Below, piece by piece: positions 53,670-61,021 of a DNA stretch of 64,000 nucleotides. How positions within the stretch are numbered: the stretch's first letter is position 1; each line of letters opens with the position of its first letter. Source of the stretch: Bacillota bacterium (lineage in GTDB: Bacteria; Bacillota; Clostridia; Oscillospirales; Ruminococcaceae); NCBI GenBank assembly GCA_023443315.1, contig JAEZVA010000083.1, positions 1-64,000 on the forward strand. The letters are read 5' to 3'. The notes under the pieces are model-generated. The model saw nothing but the letters and a program-made list of their open reading frames with translations, was not told where the DNA came from and made no database searches. The position numbers and the translations under genes were made by a program.

Positions 53670-54152
53670 CTACTTTTCGCTTGTAATTTGGGTAATTGCA
53701 GTTTCGCTTAGAACCTGTTGTGTATCCAGCAGCAGGGTAACTCCCTGCTCATGCCTGCCAATTCCCATAATATAATTTGCCGTGCTGCTTTTACCCATAA
53801 TCGGCGGGGGCTGAATATCCTGTGCGGCAATCTCGCAGACCTCGTCCACCGCATCCACAATAAACCCCACATGGTAAGACTGGATGTCGATGACAATGAT
53901 ACAGGTGCGTTCGCTGTACTGAGTGTCGTTTCTGCCAAACCGCAGGTTGAGGTCGATGACGGGCAGAATACTGCCGCGCAGGTTGATAATGCCCTTTGCA
54001 TATCCGGGAAACTCGGGGACGGTTGTGATGGGCTGCATTCCGATTATCTGCACCACGTCAGAGATCGGTACGCCGAAAAACTGGTCGCCCAAGAGGAAGG
54101 TAAGGTACCTGTCCCTTATTGTTTCCTCATGGATTTGCTCTAGATGCTTCAA
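53670..54152 (-). CDS. cheW: Chemotaxis coupling protein CheW
   Basis: 160 residues. [38 protein letters not shown] and the final GV.LLLD block define the two beta-barrel CheW fold linking receptors to CheA. The start is TTG with AAAGGAG 9 bp upstream; the next in-frame Met is far inside. First gene of cheW-receptor 2. No CheA, CheY, CheR or CheB lie in the window. Confidence 0.93.
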   Translation of the reverse strand: MKHLEQIHEETIRDRYLTFLLGDQFFGVPISDVVQIIGMQPITTVPEFPGYAKGIINLRGSILPVIDLNLRFGRNDTQYSERTCIIVIDIQSYHVGFIVDAVDEVCEIAAQDIQPPPIMGKSSTANYIMGIGRHEQGVTLLLDTQQVLSETAITQITSEK

Positions 54153-54250
54153 TACTTTCTACTCCTTTTTTTGTGTCGTCGAGTCAAATTGTTGGTGTGT
54201 TGCTTTATGTATATTAATAACGACCGTGTGTACGGCGTTAGACGCATTAG

Positions 54251-54304
54251 AATAAAGAAAAAGGCTCTATTGAAGTACACTTCAATAGAGCCTTTTTCTT
54301 TATT
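54251..54304 (-). repeat. 26-bp perfect inverted repeat containing crossover-like site 1
   Basis: Two 26-bp perfect arms around a 2-bp core AC (54277-54278). The inner part (54265-54290) is CTCTATTGAAGT-AC-ACTTCAATAGAG; the outer parts are A-rich left and T-rich right. It can also act as a bidirectional terminator between the recombinase and cheW. Confidence 0.85.
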
Positions 54305-54389
54305 GTATTTATCCCATTATGCGGTTAATATCATCGCCCTTACGCAATAATAGCCGCCATTTCTCTCGCTTATTCCCATATTTAAAACA

Positions 54390-54415
54390 AGTTATTGAAG
54401 TGTACTTTAATAGAG
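54390..54415. repeat. Crossover-like site 2
   Basis: AGTTATTGAAGT-GT-ACTTTAATAGAG: 12-bp half-sites around core GT (54402-54403). Right half matches site 1 in 11/12 positions, left half in 9/12. Its core is the reverse complement of that in site 1, so the two sites are oppositely oriented. Confidence 0.6.
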
Positions 54416-54494
54416 TTTGTACATTCTTCTACCCTTCTATGGTCATTTGATATTATTATAACAACTAGCAAATTTATTGCAACTAATTATTGCG

Positions 54495-55172
54495 TTATTC
54501 GACAAATTTTATCGGAAGTGGCTCAGAACCACTACTTATTTGTTCCCCTTCTTTTCGTTTTATACGGTATTCCCGTATGCGCTTAAACAGTGTGCTTTCG
54601 CACACATTGCAGCATTGTGCAAACTCTGCGATGGTAATCTCCTTGTTTGTCCAACTTTCATAAAGCTCGCCAAAATGGTCGGGCATGGGCTTATAGACGC
54701 CACCCCAGCGCACACCGCGCGCCTTGGCGGCGGCTATGCCCTCCGCCTGCCTGCGGCGAATATTCTCCCGCTCGTTCTCCGACACAAACGACAGCAGCTG
54801 CAACACAATATCACTGATAAAGGTACCTAACAGATCTTTGCTAATGGTGGTGTCAAGTAGCGGCATATCAATAATGATGATATCGGCGCACTTTTCTCGG
54901 GTAATAATGCGCCACTGATCCATAATCTCACGGTAGTTTCGCCCCAGACGGTCGATACTCTTAACAACCAGCACATCCCCCTTTTTTAGCTTTTTCATCA
55001 TCGCACGGTAGGCGGGGCGGTCAAAATCCTTCCCGGACTGCTTATCGATGAAAAGATTGCATTCGGGCACATTCTTTTCTCGCATTGCAACCATCTGGCG
55101 ATCCTCGTTTTGGTCTTTACTAGAAACCCTTATGTATCCAAGCGTTTTCGTATCTGCTCTTTGTGCGCACAA
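54495..55172 (-). CDS. Small serine recombinase (resolvase/invertase family)
   Basis: About 225 residues. Catalytic Ser in GYIRVSSKDQ; DRQMVAMRE, IDRLGRNYREI and the long E helix ENERENIRRRQAEG are typical; C-terminal helix-turn-helix (ITIAEFAQCCNVCESTLFKRI). The size fits Hin/Gin-type invertases and Tn3-type resolvases, not large phage integrases. The TTG at 55172 has AGGAGG 10 bp upstream. A GTG at 55184 overlaps that site, and the best-placed ATG (55179) is out of frame and stops after 19 codons. Confidence 0.88.
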   Translation of the reverse strand: MCAQRADTKTLGYIRVSSKDQNEDRQMVAMREKNVPECNLFIDKQSGKDFDRPAYRAMMKKLKKGDVLVVKSIDRLGRNYREIMDQWRIITREKCADIIIIDMPLLDTTISKDLLGTFISDIVLQLLSFVSENERENIRRRQAEGIAAAKARGVRWGGVYKPMPDHFGELYESWTNKEITIAEFAQCCNVCESTLFKRIREYRIKRKEGEQISSGSEPLPIKFVE

Positions 55173-55174
55173 AG
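55159..55174. promoter_or_regulatory. 16-bp perfect palindrome over the recombinase start
   Basis: CTTTGTGCGCACAAAG covers the TTG start codon region. Could be an operator or an RNA hairpin limiting translation. Confidence 0.5.
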
Positions 55175-55227
55175 GGCATTGCACCTCCTATATTTATTTG
55201 AGTTTCCTTGCCAGTTTTTCTAACTCT

Positions 55228-55258
55228 ATTGTACCGTTTTTTTTATAAAATGGTACAA
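55228..55258 (-). promoter_or_regulatory. Recombinase promoter inside an inverted repeat
   Basis: Minus-strand TTGTAC and TACAAT with a long 19-bp spacer; they are the outer parts of TTGTACC-N16-GGTACAA. The overlap suggests self-regulation. Spacer length makes the promoter weak. Confidence 0.45.
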
Positions 55259-55272
55259 GAAAAAGTTGCCAA

Positions 55273-55308
55273 ACAGCACCCCCGTGCTTCATCACACGGG
55301 GGTGCTGT
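55273..55308 (-). terminator. Strong terminator of the phage-like operon
   Basis: 14-bp perfect GC-rich arms (ACAGCACCCCCGTG and complement), 8-base loop, followed on the minus strand by TT then a T-rich stretch. It lies 22 bp after the fibre gene stop. Confidence 0.85.
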
Positions 55309-55329
55309 ACGAGTTATTCAAAGAAACGG

Positions 55330-55794
55330 CTATCGGTACGCAATGTAAAAATATGCGCTGCCCGCGGTGTTGAGCCTTGGCATTTCCCCGTCGGGCGGCG
55401 TACCCGTCGGATGATACACCATAAAGCCCTCGTCGCATAGCGAAACGCCCTTGGACACGCCATGCCCGGTTGCAAACGCACACCGAACTTGTGTCTGGCT
55501 GGACGAAAAGGCAAACGGCGCCTTGTCGGTCTCACACACCAAAAGTGCGGTGGGGCAAAACCCAAGTGATACCGTTCGCTCGTTTGCGCCGTTACCAATA
55601 TAGCTGCCTGTGACAAACGGTGCACTCCAACGCACGCGCTCCTCCTGTGTGAGATGAACCTGATTGTCCAACACATGTGTTTGCACCGCCGCATCAATGC
55701 GTTCATTGTCCTCGTTAAAGTCACTTCGCTTGGGTTTGTCGCTCCCGAGCCACTGGTTTAGCCCCAGATAGTCGGTTTTGTGGGTGCTAGGCAT
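55330..55794 (-). CDS. Short tail-fibre-like protein (XkdV position)
   Basis: 154 residues. N-terminal attachment module LGLNQWLGSDKPKRSDFNEDN, typical of phage fibre N-termini in Firmicutes; then a C-terminal beta domain (SYIGNGANERTVSLGFCPTALLV) common at fibre tips. There is no long shaft, so the fibre is very compact. ATG at 55794 with AAAGGGGG upstream. Last gene of the cluster. Confidence 0.8.
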   Translation of the reverse strand: MPSTHKTDYLGLNQWLGSDKPKRSDFNEDNERIDAAVQTHVLDNQVHLTQEERVRWSAPFVTGSYIGNGANERTVSLGFCPTALLVCETDKAPFAFSSSQTQVRCAFATGHGVSKGVSLCDEGFMVYHPTGTPPDGEMPRLNTAGSAYFYIAYR

Positions 55795-55823
55795 ACGGTG
55801 TTTCCCCCTTTGCATAATCGGTA

Positions 55824-56396
55824 TTACGGTTGTGTCAGCTCAAACGCATCCCACGACTTTTCCTGCGCGTCCGCTTCGTCAAAGCTGCGGTCGCTGTCAT
55901 CGAGCAGTTCCCATGTCACGATGCCCACATCCAGCACCACGTTCACGTGCGCGGGCAGGATGCCCGAAACGCGGGATAACACCTGCTCGTAGGTGCGAAG
56001 CATTCCGCAACTGCCGTTGACCATAACGGTTACGGTGCGGATAGATGTATCCTCCAAAAGCTCGCATTCCAGCCCCAGCGAGCGTAAGCCCCGCAGCATG
56101 CCCTCTCTATTAAAGTCGCCCGGCATACGGCAAAGCGTATATACCACAATTCGGCGACGCGCGTCAACATCTGCACTTTCAAACGCGGTAGAGCGTATCA
56201 TTCGCTCCCACTCACGCAGCCCAAATTCCTGCGCAGAACCCACTAAGCCCTCGCGCCAAAGCAGTGCGAGCTGTTCTTCCACGCTGCGAAGCCCTGCGTA
56301 ATAGCCCGCAAGCTCCGCATACACCACGCTGTCTGTACGCAGGCTGTACGCGCTAAGCGGACGCATCAGCGCCGTCATACTCTCAAGGCAGTTCAT
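55824..56396 (-). CDS. XkdU/YmfQ-like baseplate protein (DUF2313)
   Basis: 190 residues. Follows the baseplate J gene, as in PBSX-type tails; MIRSTAFESADVDARRRIVVYTL and the C-terminal VNVVLDVGIVTWELLDD fit the YmfQ family, which completes the baseplate wedge (tail protein I role). RBS GGGGG 7 bp upstream. Confidence 0.8.
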   Translation of the reverse strand: MNCLESMTALMRPLSAYSLRTDSVVYAELAGYYAGLRSVEEQLALLWREGLVGSAQEFGLREWERMIRSTAFESADVDARRRIVVYTLCRMPGDFNREGMLRGLRSLGLECELLEDTSIRTVTVMVNGSCGMLRTYEQVLSRVSGILPAHVNVVLDVGIVTWELLDDSDRSFDEADAQEKSWDAFELTQP

Positions 56397-56418
56397 CCGC
56401 GCACCCCCTTATTATTCA

Positions 56419-57489
56419 TCATGATACCTGCTTATTCATTTGCGTGACCGCCACAGTCGCCTGCACAATCAGCTGGTCTACTGCCGGGTAGATATCTGCG
56501 GCGGGGCTTCGTAGCGTATGGTTGTGTACCCCATCTATCCCACAGATGCCCGCGCAAAGACGGGAGTAAAGAAGCGGCTGCCCGATGTGCAGGGACGCAA
56601 GGTGCGCGCTGATATACCGCACAACCTCTGCCGCGGTCTGCTCAAAGCCGTATTCGTCCTTTGCGTCGAGCTCCACCAAAATTTCGGTTTGCAACACCGA
56701 CGGCGAGCGCACCGCGACGTCTGTACAGATCTCCTTTTGCTCCTGAAGCTCCCGCTCCACCGCATCAAGCTGCTGCTGTGACAATACGCTCCCTCTGCCC
56801 GCTACCACGACGTCCACCGTGCCAATGCCCCGCGCACGCGGGATGACCGCCGCCGAGTACACAAACTCGTGCCCCAGCGCCTGCTCGCGGTAAAAGGCGG
56901 CGTTGGTGCCGTTTGCTATGGTCGCGTAGCTTGCAAGCAGCCGCGCGCGTAGCGCGTCGTCGCCTTCCGCCTCCTGCCCTCCTGTAAAGGGGGCGGGGTT
57001 TGTTACACCGTACACCCCTTGGGGCGCTGTGCTAAACACCGTGATGCGCCGTGCGGCGACGTTTGCGTTTTCTCCCTTTAAAAGCGACCGCGCCGCACCC
57101 TCGGCTTGCAGCTGCCCTGCGGGAAGAAGCACGTCGCATGTCGTCTCTACCTGCACGCCGCCTTCAGCCGTCTGGCATGTGGTGCCCGCGGGTATCAGGA
57201 TATCGTGCGCCGCTGTGGTCTGGCGATAAAAGCGCAGCACGCCGCTTGAAGGCAGTGCGGGCTTTCGTTGCAGCCCTCTTGCCGCCGCGTGCATATCCAG
57301 CCGCTCCCCCCTTGCCGTTGCGGGGAACAACCCCTCGCGCAGTGCTTCCAGCTCGGTCTGCAGCGAGAATATCTGCGCCGCAAGCACCTTCATGCGTATG
57401 CCTACATCCGACGCCGCGTCGGGAGAAAAGCCCGCCAGCTCCTCAAACTGTCCGGTCATTGTGGCAAGAATCTTGTTGTAATCCGCCAT
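56419..57489 (-). CDS. Baseplate J-like wedge protein (XkdT)
   Basis: 356 residues. Contains the J/gp47 features GLFPATARGERLDMHAAARG, PAGTTCQTAEGGVQVET, EGDDALRARLLASYATIANGTNAAFYREQA. Forms the baseplate wedge that triggers sheath contraction. RBS GGAGGG. Confidence 0.92.
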   Translation of the reverse strand: MADYNKILATMTGQFEELAGFSPDAASDVGIRMKVLAAQIFSLQTELEALREGLFPATARGERLDMHAAARGLQRKPALPSSGVLRFYRQTTAAHDILIPAGTTCQTAEGGVQVETTCDVLLPAGQLQAEGAARSLLKGENANVAARRITVFSTAPQGVYGVTNPAPFTGGQEAEGDDALRARLLASYATIANGTNAAFYREQALGHEFVYSAAVIPRARGIGTVDVVVAGRGSVLSQQQLDAVERELQEQKEICTDVAVRSPSVLQTEILVELDAKDEYGFEQTAAEVVRYISAHLASLHIGQPLLYSRLCAGICGIDGVHNHTLRSPAADIYPAVDQLIVQATVAVTQMNKQVS

Positions 57490-57507
57490 TGTTATACCCT
57501 CCGTTAT

Positions 57508-57846
57508 CTATATCACAAGCCCCAGCGTGGCGTTCTCCCCCGCCGCTATAAGGTGAATATCTAACCTCACCGCGCCTTTTTCGGCTTGTGTACATGTCAC
57601 GGCTTGCACCGTCACACCCGGTATCTGCGCCGCTGCCTGCGCAATCAAACGCTCCGCCTCGCTAGATAGGTTGCTTCCCCTTAGGCGGTGCAGCTCGCTC
57701 CCAAAGGAGGGGTCAAGGGCGAATGCCCCCTTTTGCGTGCTCAGACGCAATAAGAGCCGCTGCGCACACTCCTGCACGCCGGTAACCGTAATCGGAAACC
57801 CGCGCTCGCACAGTGCAAAGTCTCCGTTTTGCAGCAGGGTATCCAT
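57508..57846 (-). CDS. gp25/XkdS-like sheath initiator
   Basis: 112 residues. ALDPSFGSELHRLRG and the following VTVQAVTC strand match the gp25/W lysozyme-like baseplate family that nucleates sheath assembly. Overlap-free, one base from the next gene. Confidence 0.85.
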   Translation of the reverse strand: MDTLLQNGDFALCERGFPITVTGVQECAQRLLLRLSTQKGAFALDPSFGSELHRLRGSNLSSEAERLIAQAAAQIPGVTVQAVTCTQAEKGAVRLDIHLIAAGENATLGLVI

Positions 57847-57847
57847 G

Positions 57848-58210
57848 CTATCCCTCCCCCCTATCCAAAAGATGTCCGTCCTTTGTTATCGTCAGCCCGT
57901 TGATGCACACCTCACCGCTGTTTTTAAGCTGTAGCACTGCACCCCCCGCACTCTTTAGCACAAGCTCCCCTGGGGCAACCCCCTGTGTAGATACCTGCGC
58001 CCCCACGCAGACATAGTAGTCGCCAAAGGGCAGCAAAAGCAGCTGTTCGCCCTCGGCGGGGGCATAGCTTATGCCCGCAGGCGCAAACAGCGCAACGCCC
58101 TCGGTGATGTCCTGCCCTTCGGTTACCAGCCCGCCGTCGGGCATTGGCGATGCGGTCGCAAGCTGCGGGCTTTGCCCTTGCCCCCCAAACAGGCTGTATA
58201 GCTCCTCCAT
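57848..58210 (-). CDS. Baseplate spike-like protein (XkdR/gpV type)
   Basis: 120 residues. N-terminal OB-like part, then GELVLKSAGGAVLQLKNSGEVCING, a beta-helix style seen at the end of gpV/gp45 spikes. No terminal HxH metal-binding tip is visible, which such spikes often have. Between XkdQ- and gp25-like genes. Confidence 0.75.
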   Translation of the reverse strand: MEELYSLFGGQGQSPQLATASPMPDGGLVTEGQDITEGVALFAPAGISYAPAEGEQLLLLPFGDYYVCVGAQVSTQGVAPGELVLKSAGGAVLQLKNSGEVCINGLTITKDGHLLDRGEG

Positions 58211-58225
58211 ACCCGTTCTCCTTCT

Positions 58226-59164
58226 TTATCCATATTGTCTGTCTACCAACACCGCTGTGGTAAACAGCCCGTTTTCGTCCAGTCGGTACTCCAGTTCGCT
58301 CACACACAGGGGCGACCCGCAAAACGCCTCGTCGCAAAGCAACGCCTCGTCGCCGATACCCCACGGCACAATGCCGGGCATAACGACCGTGATCTGCCGT
58401 TTTTTACGCATGGATAGGCGAATTAGCTCCTGCGCACTTTGCTTTGGCAGGTTTGCCCACTCGGCAGATGCAGTAATCAGCCGTTTGCGCCGTACGCCGC
58501 GGGCATCGGGATTATTCACCGTCATGCCGTAGTAGCCGGTCTGCGTCTGCACCTTGATGGTTGAGAGCACCTCGCACCGATTTGTGTCCGACACAATCTG
58601 CACATACCTCTGCGCACCGTCAATACGGTTTGATATGTCTCTCGTTTTTTGCTCCGCCGTTACCCCGCCCGTGTCGATATAGCCGTCGCCCGTAATGCGC
58701 GGCGTGCGCCCCAGCGTTCGTCTGCAAAACAGGCTGATGGCTCGCCACACGCTAAAGCCCTTGGTCACCACGTAGCGCGAAAGGTACGGGTCGTCGCCCA
58801 AAACCCCCTTTATGCCGTAATCGGAGGCATGGATGCGCACAATATCGCTCAGCTTTGCGTAGTAGTGGGTGCGCGGCGTCGCCTCATTATCAAGCAGCAG
58901 CGCACTCCGGCTGCGGCATTCCAGCAAGATACTCTGCCCCTGTGCGCCCACGGTCTGTCTCTGGCGGTCAACAATCCCCGAAAACAGCTCGGTGTCGCGG
59001 TGAAAAAGCGCCGCCTCCGCAAGCTCGGTAAGCGGTTTATCACAGCAGAACACCGCCGTCAGCTCATCGCACGGCATCCCCTCGTTTTTGCGCAGCGCAA
59101 GTGATACGGTTCTTGCGAGCGTTGTTTTTGCGCCGTCCCACGCCGTTGCCGTAAGCGTCAACAT
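58226..59164 (-). CDS. XkdQ/gpD-like baseplate hub protein
   Basis: 312 residues. Late-control D/hub family features: FHRDTELFSGIVDRQRQTV, KGFSVWRAISLFCRRTLGRTPRI and IGDEALLCDEAF. Makes the hub on which the spike sits. ATG at 59164 with GAGGGGG 8 bp upstream. Confidence 0.85.
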   Translation of the reverse strand: MLTLTATAWDGAKTTLARTVSLALRKNEGMPCDELTAVFCCDKPLTELAEAALFHRDTELFSGIVDRQRQTVGAQGQSILLECRSRSALLLDNEATPRTHYYAKLSDIVRIHASDYGIKGVLGDDPYLSRYVVTKGFSVWRAISLFCRRTLGRTPRITGDGYIDTGGVTAEQKTRDISNRIDGAQRYVQIVSDTNRCEVLSTIKVQTQTGYYGMTVNNPDARGVRRKRLITASAEWANLPKQSAQELIRLSMRKKRQITVVMPGIVPWGIGDEALLCDEAFCGSPLCVSELEYRLDENGLFTTAVLVDRQYG

Positions 59165-59186
59165 CCCAATATCCCCCTCTCCCTTT

Positions 59187-59684
59187 TTATGATGTGCGCA
59201 CACGAAGCACCGCACCCGCCGTCAGTCGGTTCGGGGACGAGACCTGTGGGTTAAGCGCAAGCAGCTCGCTCATTTGCATGCCGTACCTCGCCGCAATGTC
59301 AAACAGCGTTTCTCCCCCGCGTACGATGTGTACTTGGCTGCCGCTTTGCGCAGAGACAGCGACCGCCGTATCCTGTACAAACACAAAGGTGTAGGCAAGC
59401 CCTTCGCTGCCCGGCTGCGCACACATGGTCAGTGCGGTAAAATGCGCGTAGAACGGCTCCTGCCCCGGCAGGTACAGTAGCCCCGCGCCGCCCTGGCGCA
59501 CCAGTGCAGAAAGCCGGTTGTACTGCCCGAACACATCCGCCCCGAACAGCTCGCCCTCGCCGCTTATCTCGGTCGCAAGGGCGCCCATATCCTGCACAAC
59601 CTCCCCCGCAAATGGCACGGGATGCCGCGCGACCAGTCGTTTTTCCTTAATCGTCAGCCGCGCGGGGTTGTACGGCAGCGTCAT
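59187..59684 (-). CDS. XkdP-like tail protein with LysM domain
   Basis: 165 residues. N-terminal ~100-residue part with the LPYNPARLTIKEK start typical of XkdP, then a C-terminal LysM (IVRGGETLFDIAARYGMQMSELLALNP). Connects tube to hub. The ATG at 59684 has only AAGGA directly before it; the conserved RYKD upstream suggests the protein may begin eight codons earlier at a non-standard ATC. Confidence 0.82.
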   Translation of the reverse strand: MTLPYNPARLTIKEKRLVARHPVPFAGEVVQDMGALATEISGEGELFGADVFGQYNRLSALVRQGGAGLLYLPGQEPFYAHFTALTMCAQPGSEGLAYTFVFVQDTAVAVSAQSGSQVHIVRGGETLFDIAARYGMQMSELLALNPQVSSPNRLTAGAVLRVRTS

Positions 59685-59736
59685 GTCCTTATACCGAAGT
59701 CGTTCGATGGTCCTTCCCTCCCCTTGTGACTAATTT

Positions 59737-60081
59737 CTACTCCGTAACGAGTAGGCGGTCTGTGCGGCGCATGGCTTTTGCCAGCTCTCGCAGCACGGTC
59801 TGTGTCGTCGCGAGTTCGGGCGGTTTTTGCGCCGTCTCCTCTGATGCATCCTTTCGTCCGCTGCCATAAACGTCGTGCTGCTGTGCAAAATCGGCGTATT
59901 GCCCACCGTGCGGCTGCAACGGGCTTGTGACCTCCCCGTACTGGTTGCGTGGCGTGTTTTGAAGCATCCCCATCTCGCTACGGTTGCGCGTCTGCACCCC
60001 CGCAGGGTGTATGGCGGGGATAAGCCCATCCCCCTTTGCCGCTGCGATGTTCTCGCGGATATCCTGTTCAAACAGCCCCAT
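59737..60081 (-). CDS. Short protein in the tape-measure position (or frameshift product)
   Basis: 114 residues, charged, Pro/Gln-rich, no hydrophobic or long coiled-coil segments. It occupies the place of XkdO, the long tape measure, yet is far shorter. It overlaps the previous gene by 14 nt, in the +1/-2 frame. The ATG at 60081 has GGGGGG 8 bp upstream; GTG at 60090 is also possible. It may be the C-terminal part of a frameshifted tail-assembly chaperone. Confidence 0.7.
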   Translation of the reverse strand: MGLFEQDIRENIAAAKGDGLIPAIHPAGVQTRNRSEMGMLQNTPRNQYGEVTSPLQPHGGQYADFAQQHDVYGSGRKDASEETAQKPPELATTQTVLRELAKAMRRTDRLLVTE

Positions 60082-60433
60082 GCCCGTCACCCCCCGTTTG
60101 CAGGCTACGGTTTATGCCGCACTCGTCAAACCCGCCCTGCTCGGTCATAAACTGGTCTTTATACTGTTTTGCACAGTGTGCAAGCTCGGCGAGCGTGATA
60201 CCGCCAAGGCAGCCCTGCGCACTGTAAAACAGCCTGCCGCCGTTTTCGCGCAGGCTGTACGCACACAGTGCCGCGTTGTGCCCAAGGCAATGCGCCGCCT
60301 GCTCGGGTATGCCCTGCGCGCACAGTCGATGGTATAGTAGCTGCCCCTCTCGCTCTACGGCAACCGCCTGAGCGGCGCTTAGCTCGCACAGCGCAAGGTC
60401 TTTTTCGCCTACACGCACGCGTAGTTCTCTCAT
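60068..60433 (-). CDS. Tail assembly chaperone-like protein (XkdN position)
   Basis: 121 residues. C-terminal LTLAEL-type segment (GGITLAELAHCAKQYKDQF followed by GGFDE) is typical of Firmicutes myophage chaperones. Its end carries a G6 run (ACGGGGGGTGA) in the overlap with the next gene. ATG at 60433 with GGAGGG 7 bp upstream. Confidence 0.75.
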   Translation of the reverse strand: MRELRVRVGEKDLALCELSAAQAVAVEREGQLLYHRLCAQGIPEQAAHCLGHNAALCAYSLRENGGRLFYSAQGCLGGITLAELAHCAKQYKDQFMTEQGGFDECGINRSLQTGGDGHGAV

Positions 60434-60449
60434 CCTGCATCCCTCCCGA

Positions 60450-60836
60450 CTAAACCAGCTCGCTGCGTTTTGCTGCAACAACCGTCACCCGCTCTGCCAC
60501 CACGTCGCCGACGGTCACGCTCTCGGCGATATCCGCCCACTCGCAGCCGCTGTATATCACGCGGCGGTCGGGCTTGACGATAACAAGGTTAAAATCGACA
60601 AGGTCAAAAAAGCTCATGCCATCACGCACCGCCGCATCGGTCGCGTAGATGCGCCCAAGCTCGATCACATGCCGAACCCTGCCCGCCACCGTGCCCACCG
60701 GCTCGGTTTGCCCAAACGCCTCAATATAGCGGCTTTCGCGCACCGCCTTTGCCTTGTAGCTTTCTACCACTGCAAGCCGTCTGCCATTTACCTCGATATA
60801 TATGTCGCTGCTGGTGGGAAAGTACGCGTATCCCAT
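60450..60836 (-). CDS. Tail tube protein (XkdM-like)
   Basis: 128 residues. Beta-rich single-domain protein: IYIEVNGRRLAVVESYKAK, GTVAGRVRHVIELGRI. Position between sheath and chaperone fits XkdM. The ATG at 60836 follows AGGTGG; an upstream GTG (60863) overlaps poor sequence. Confidence 0.85.
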   Translation of the reverse strand: MGYAYFPTSSDIYIEVNGRRLAVVESYKAKAVRESRYIEAFGQTEPVGTVAGRVRHVIELGRIYATDAAVRDGMSFFDLVDFNLVIVKPDRRVIYSGCEWADIAESVTVGDVVAERVTVVAAKRSELV

Positions 60837-61021
60837 GTTTGCCACCTGCCTTTCACTGCCCACCTTGGGGCGATGTTAACAACCACCCCGTCTGGTAATG
60901 TCGATACATAAAAGGTATAGCTAATTCACTTCAATAATGTCCGAACAAAATCTTCATAAATGCTTGCGTTTATGGCTTTTATGGAGATTTTTTCGTTGAC
61001 ATTATAAGTTAATTTGGTATT
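60837..61021. other. AT-rich gap between sheath and tube genes
   Basis: The only long gap in the tail cluster. Holds a near-palindrome CATAAATGC-tt-GCGTTTATG (60955-60974), a + strand TTGACA-16-TATTCT (60996-61023) facing into the sheath gene, a minus-strand TATAAT (61001-61006) without a good -35, and CACTTCAATA (60927-60936), shared with the half-sites at 54279 and, less exactly, 54404. Confidence 0.55.

Noticed and set aside
54395..54830. Short plus-strand ORFs near the recombinase end
   Set aside because: Overlap the candidate crossover site or the recombinase gene and lack RBS.
54495..55172. Recombinase as the integrase of the phage-like element
   Set aside because: Too small for a large serine integrase, has invertase/resolvase layout, and no att-like duplication was recognised at the cluster end.
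59737..60081. Calling the 114-residue ORF a tape-measure protein
   Set aside because: It has neither the length, the long helices nor the hydrophobic segments of that family; position alone is not enough.
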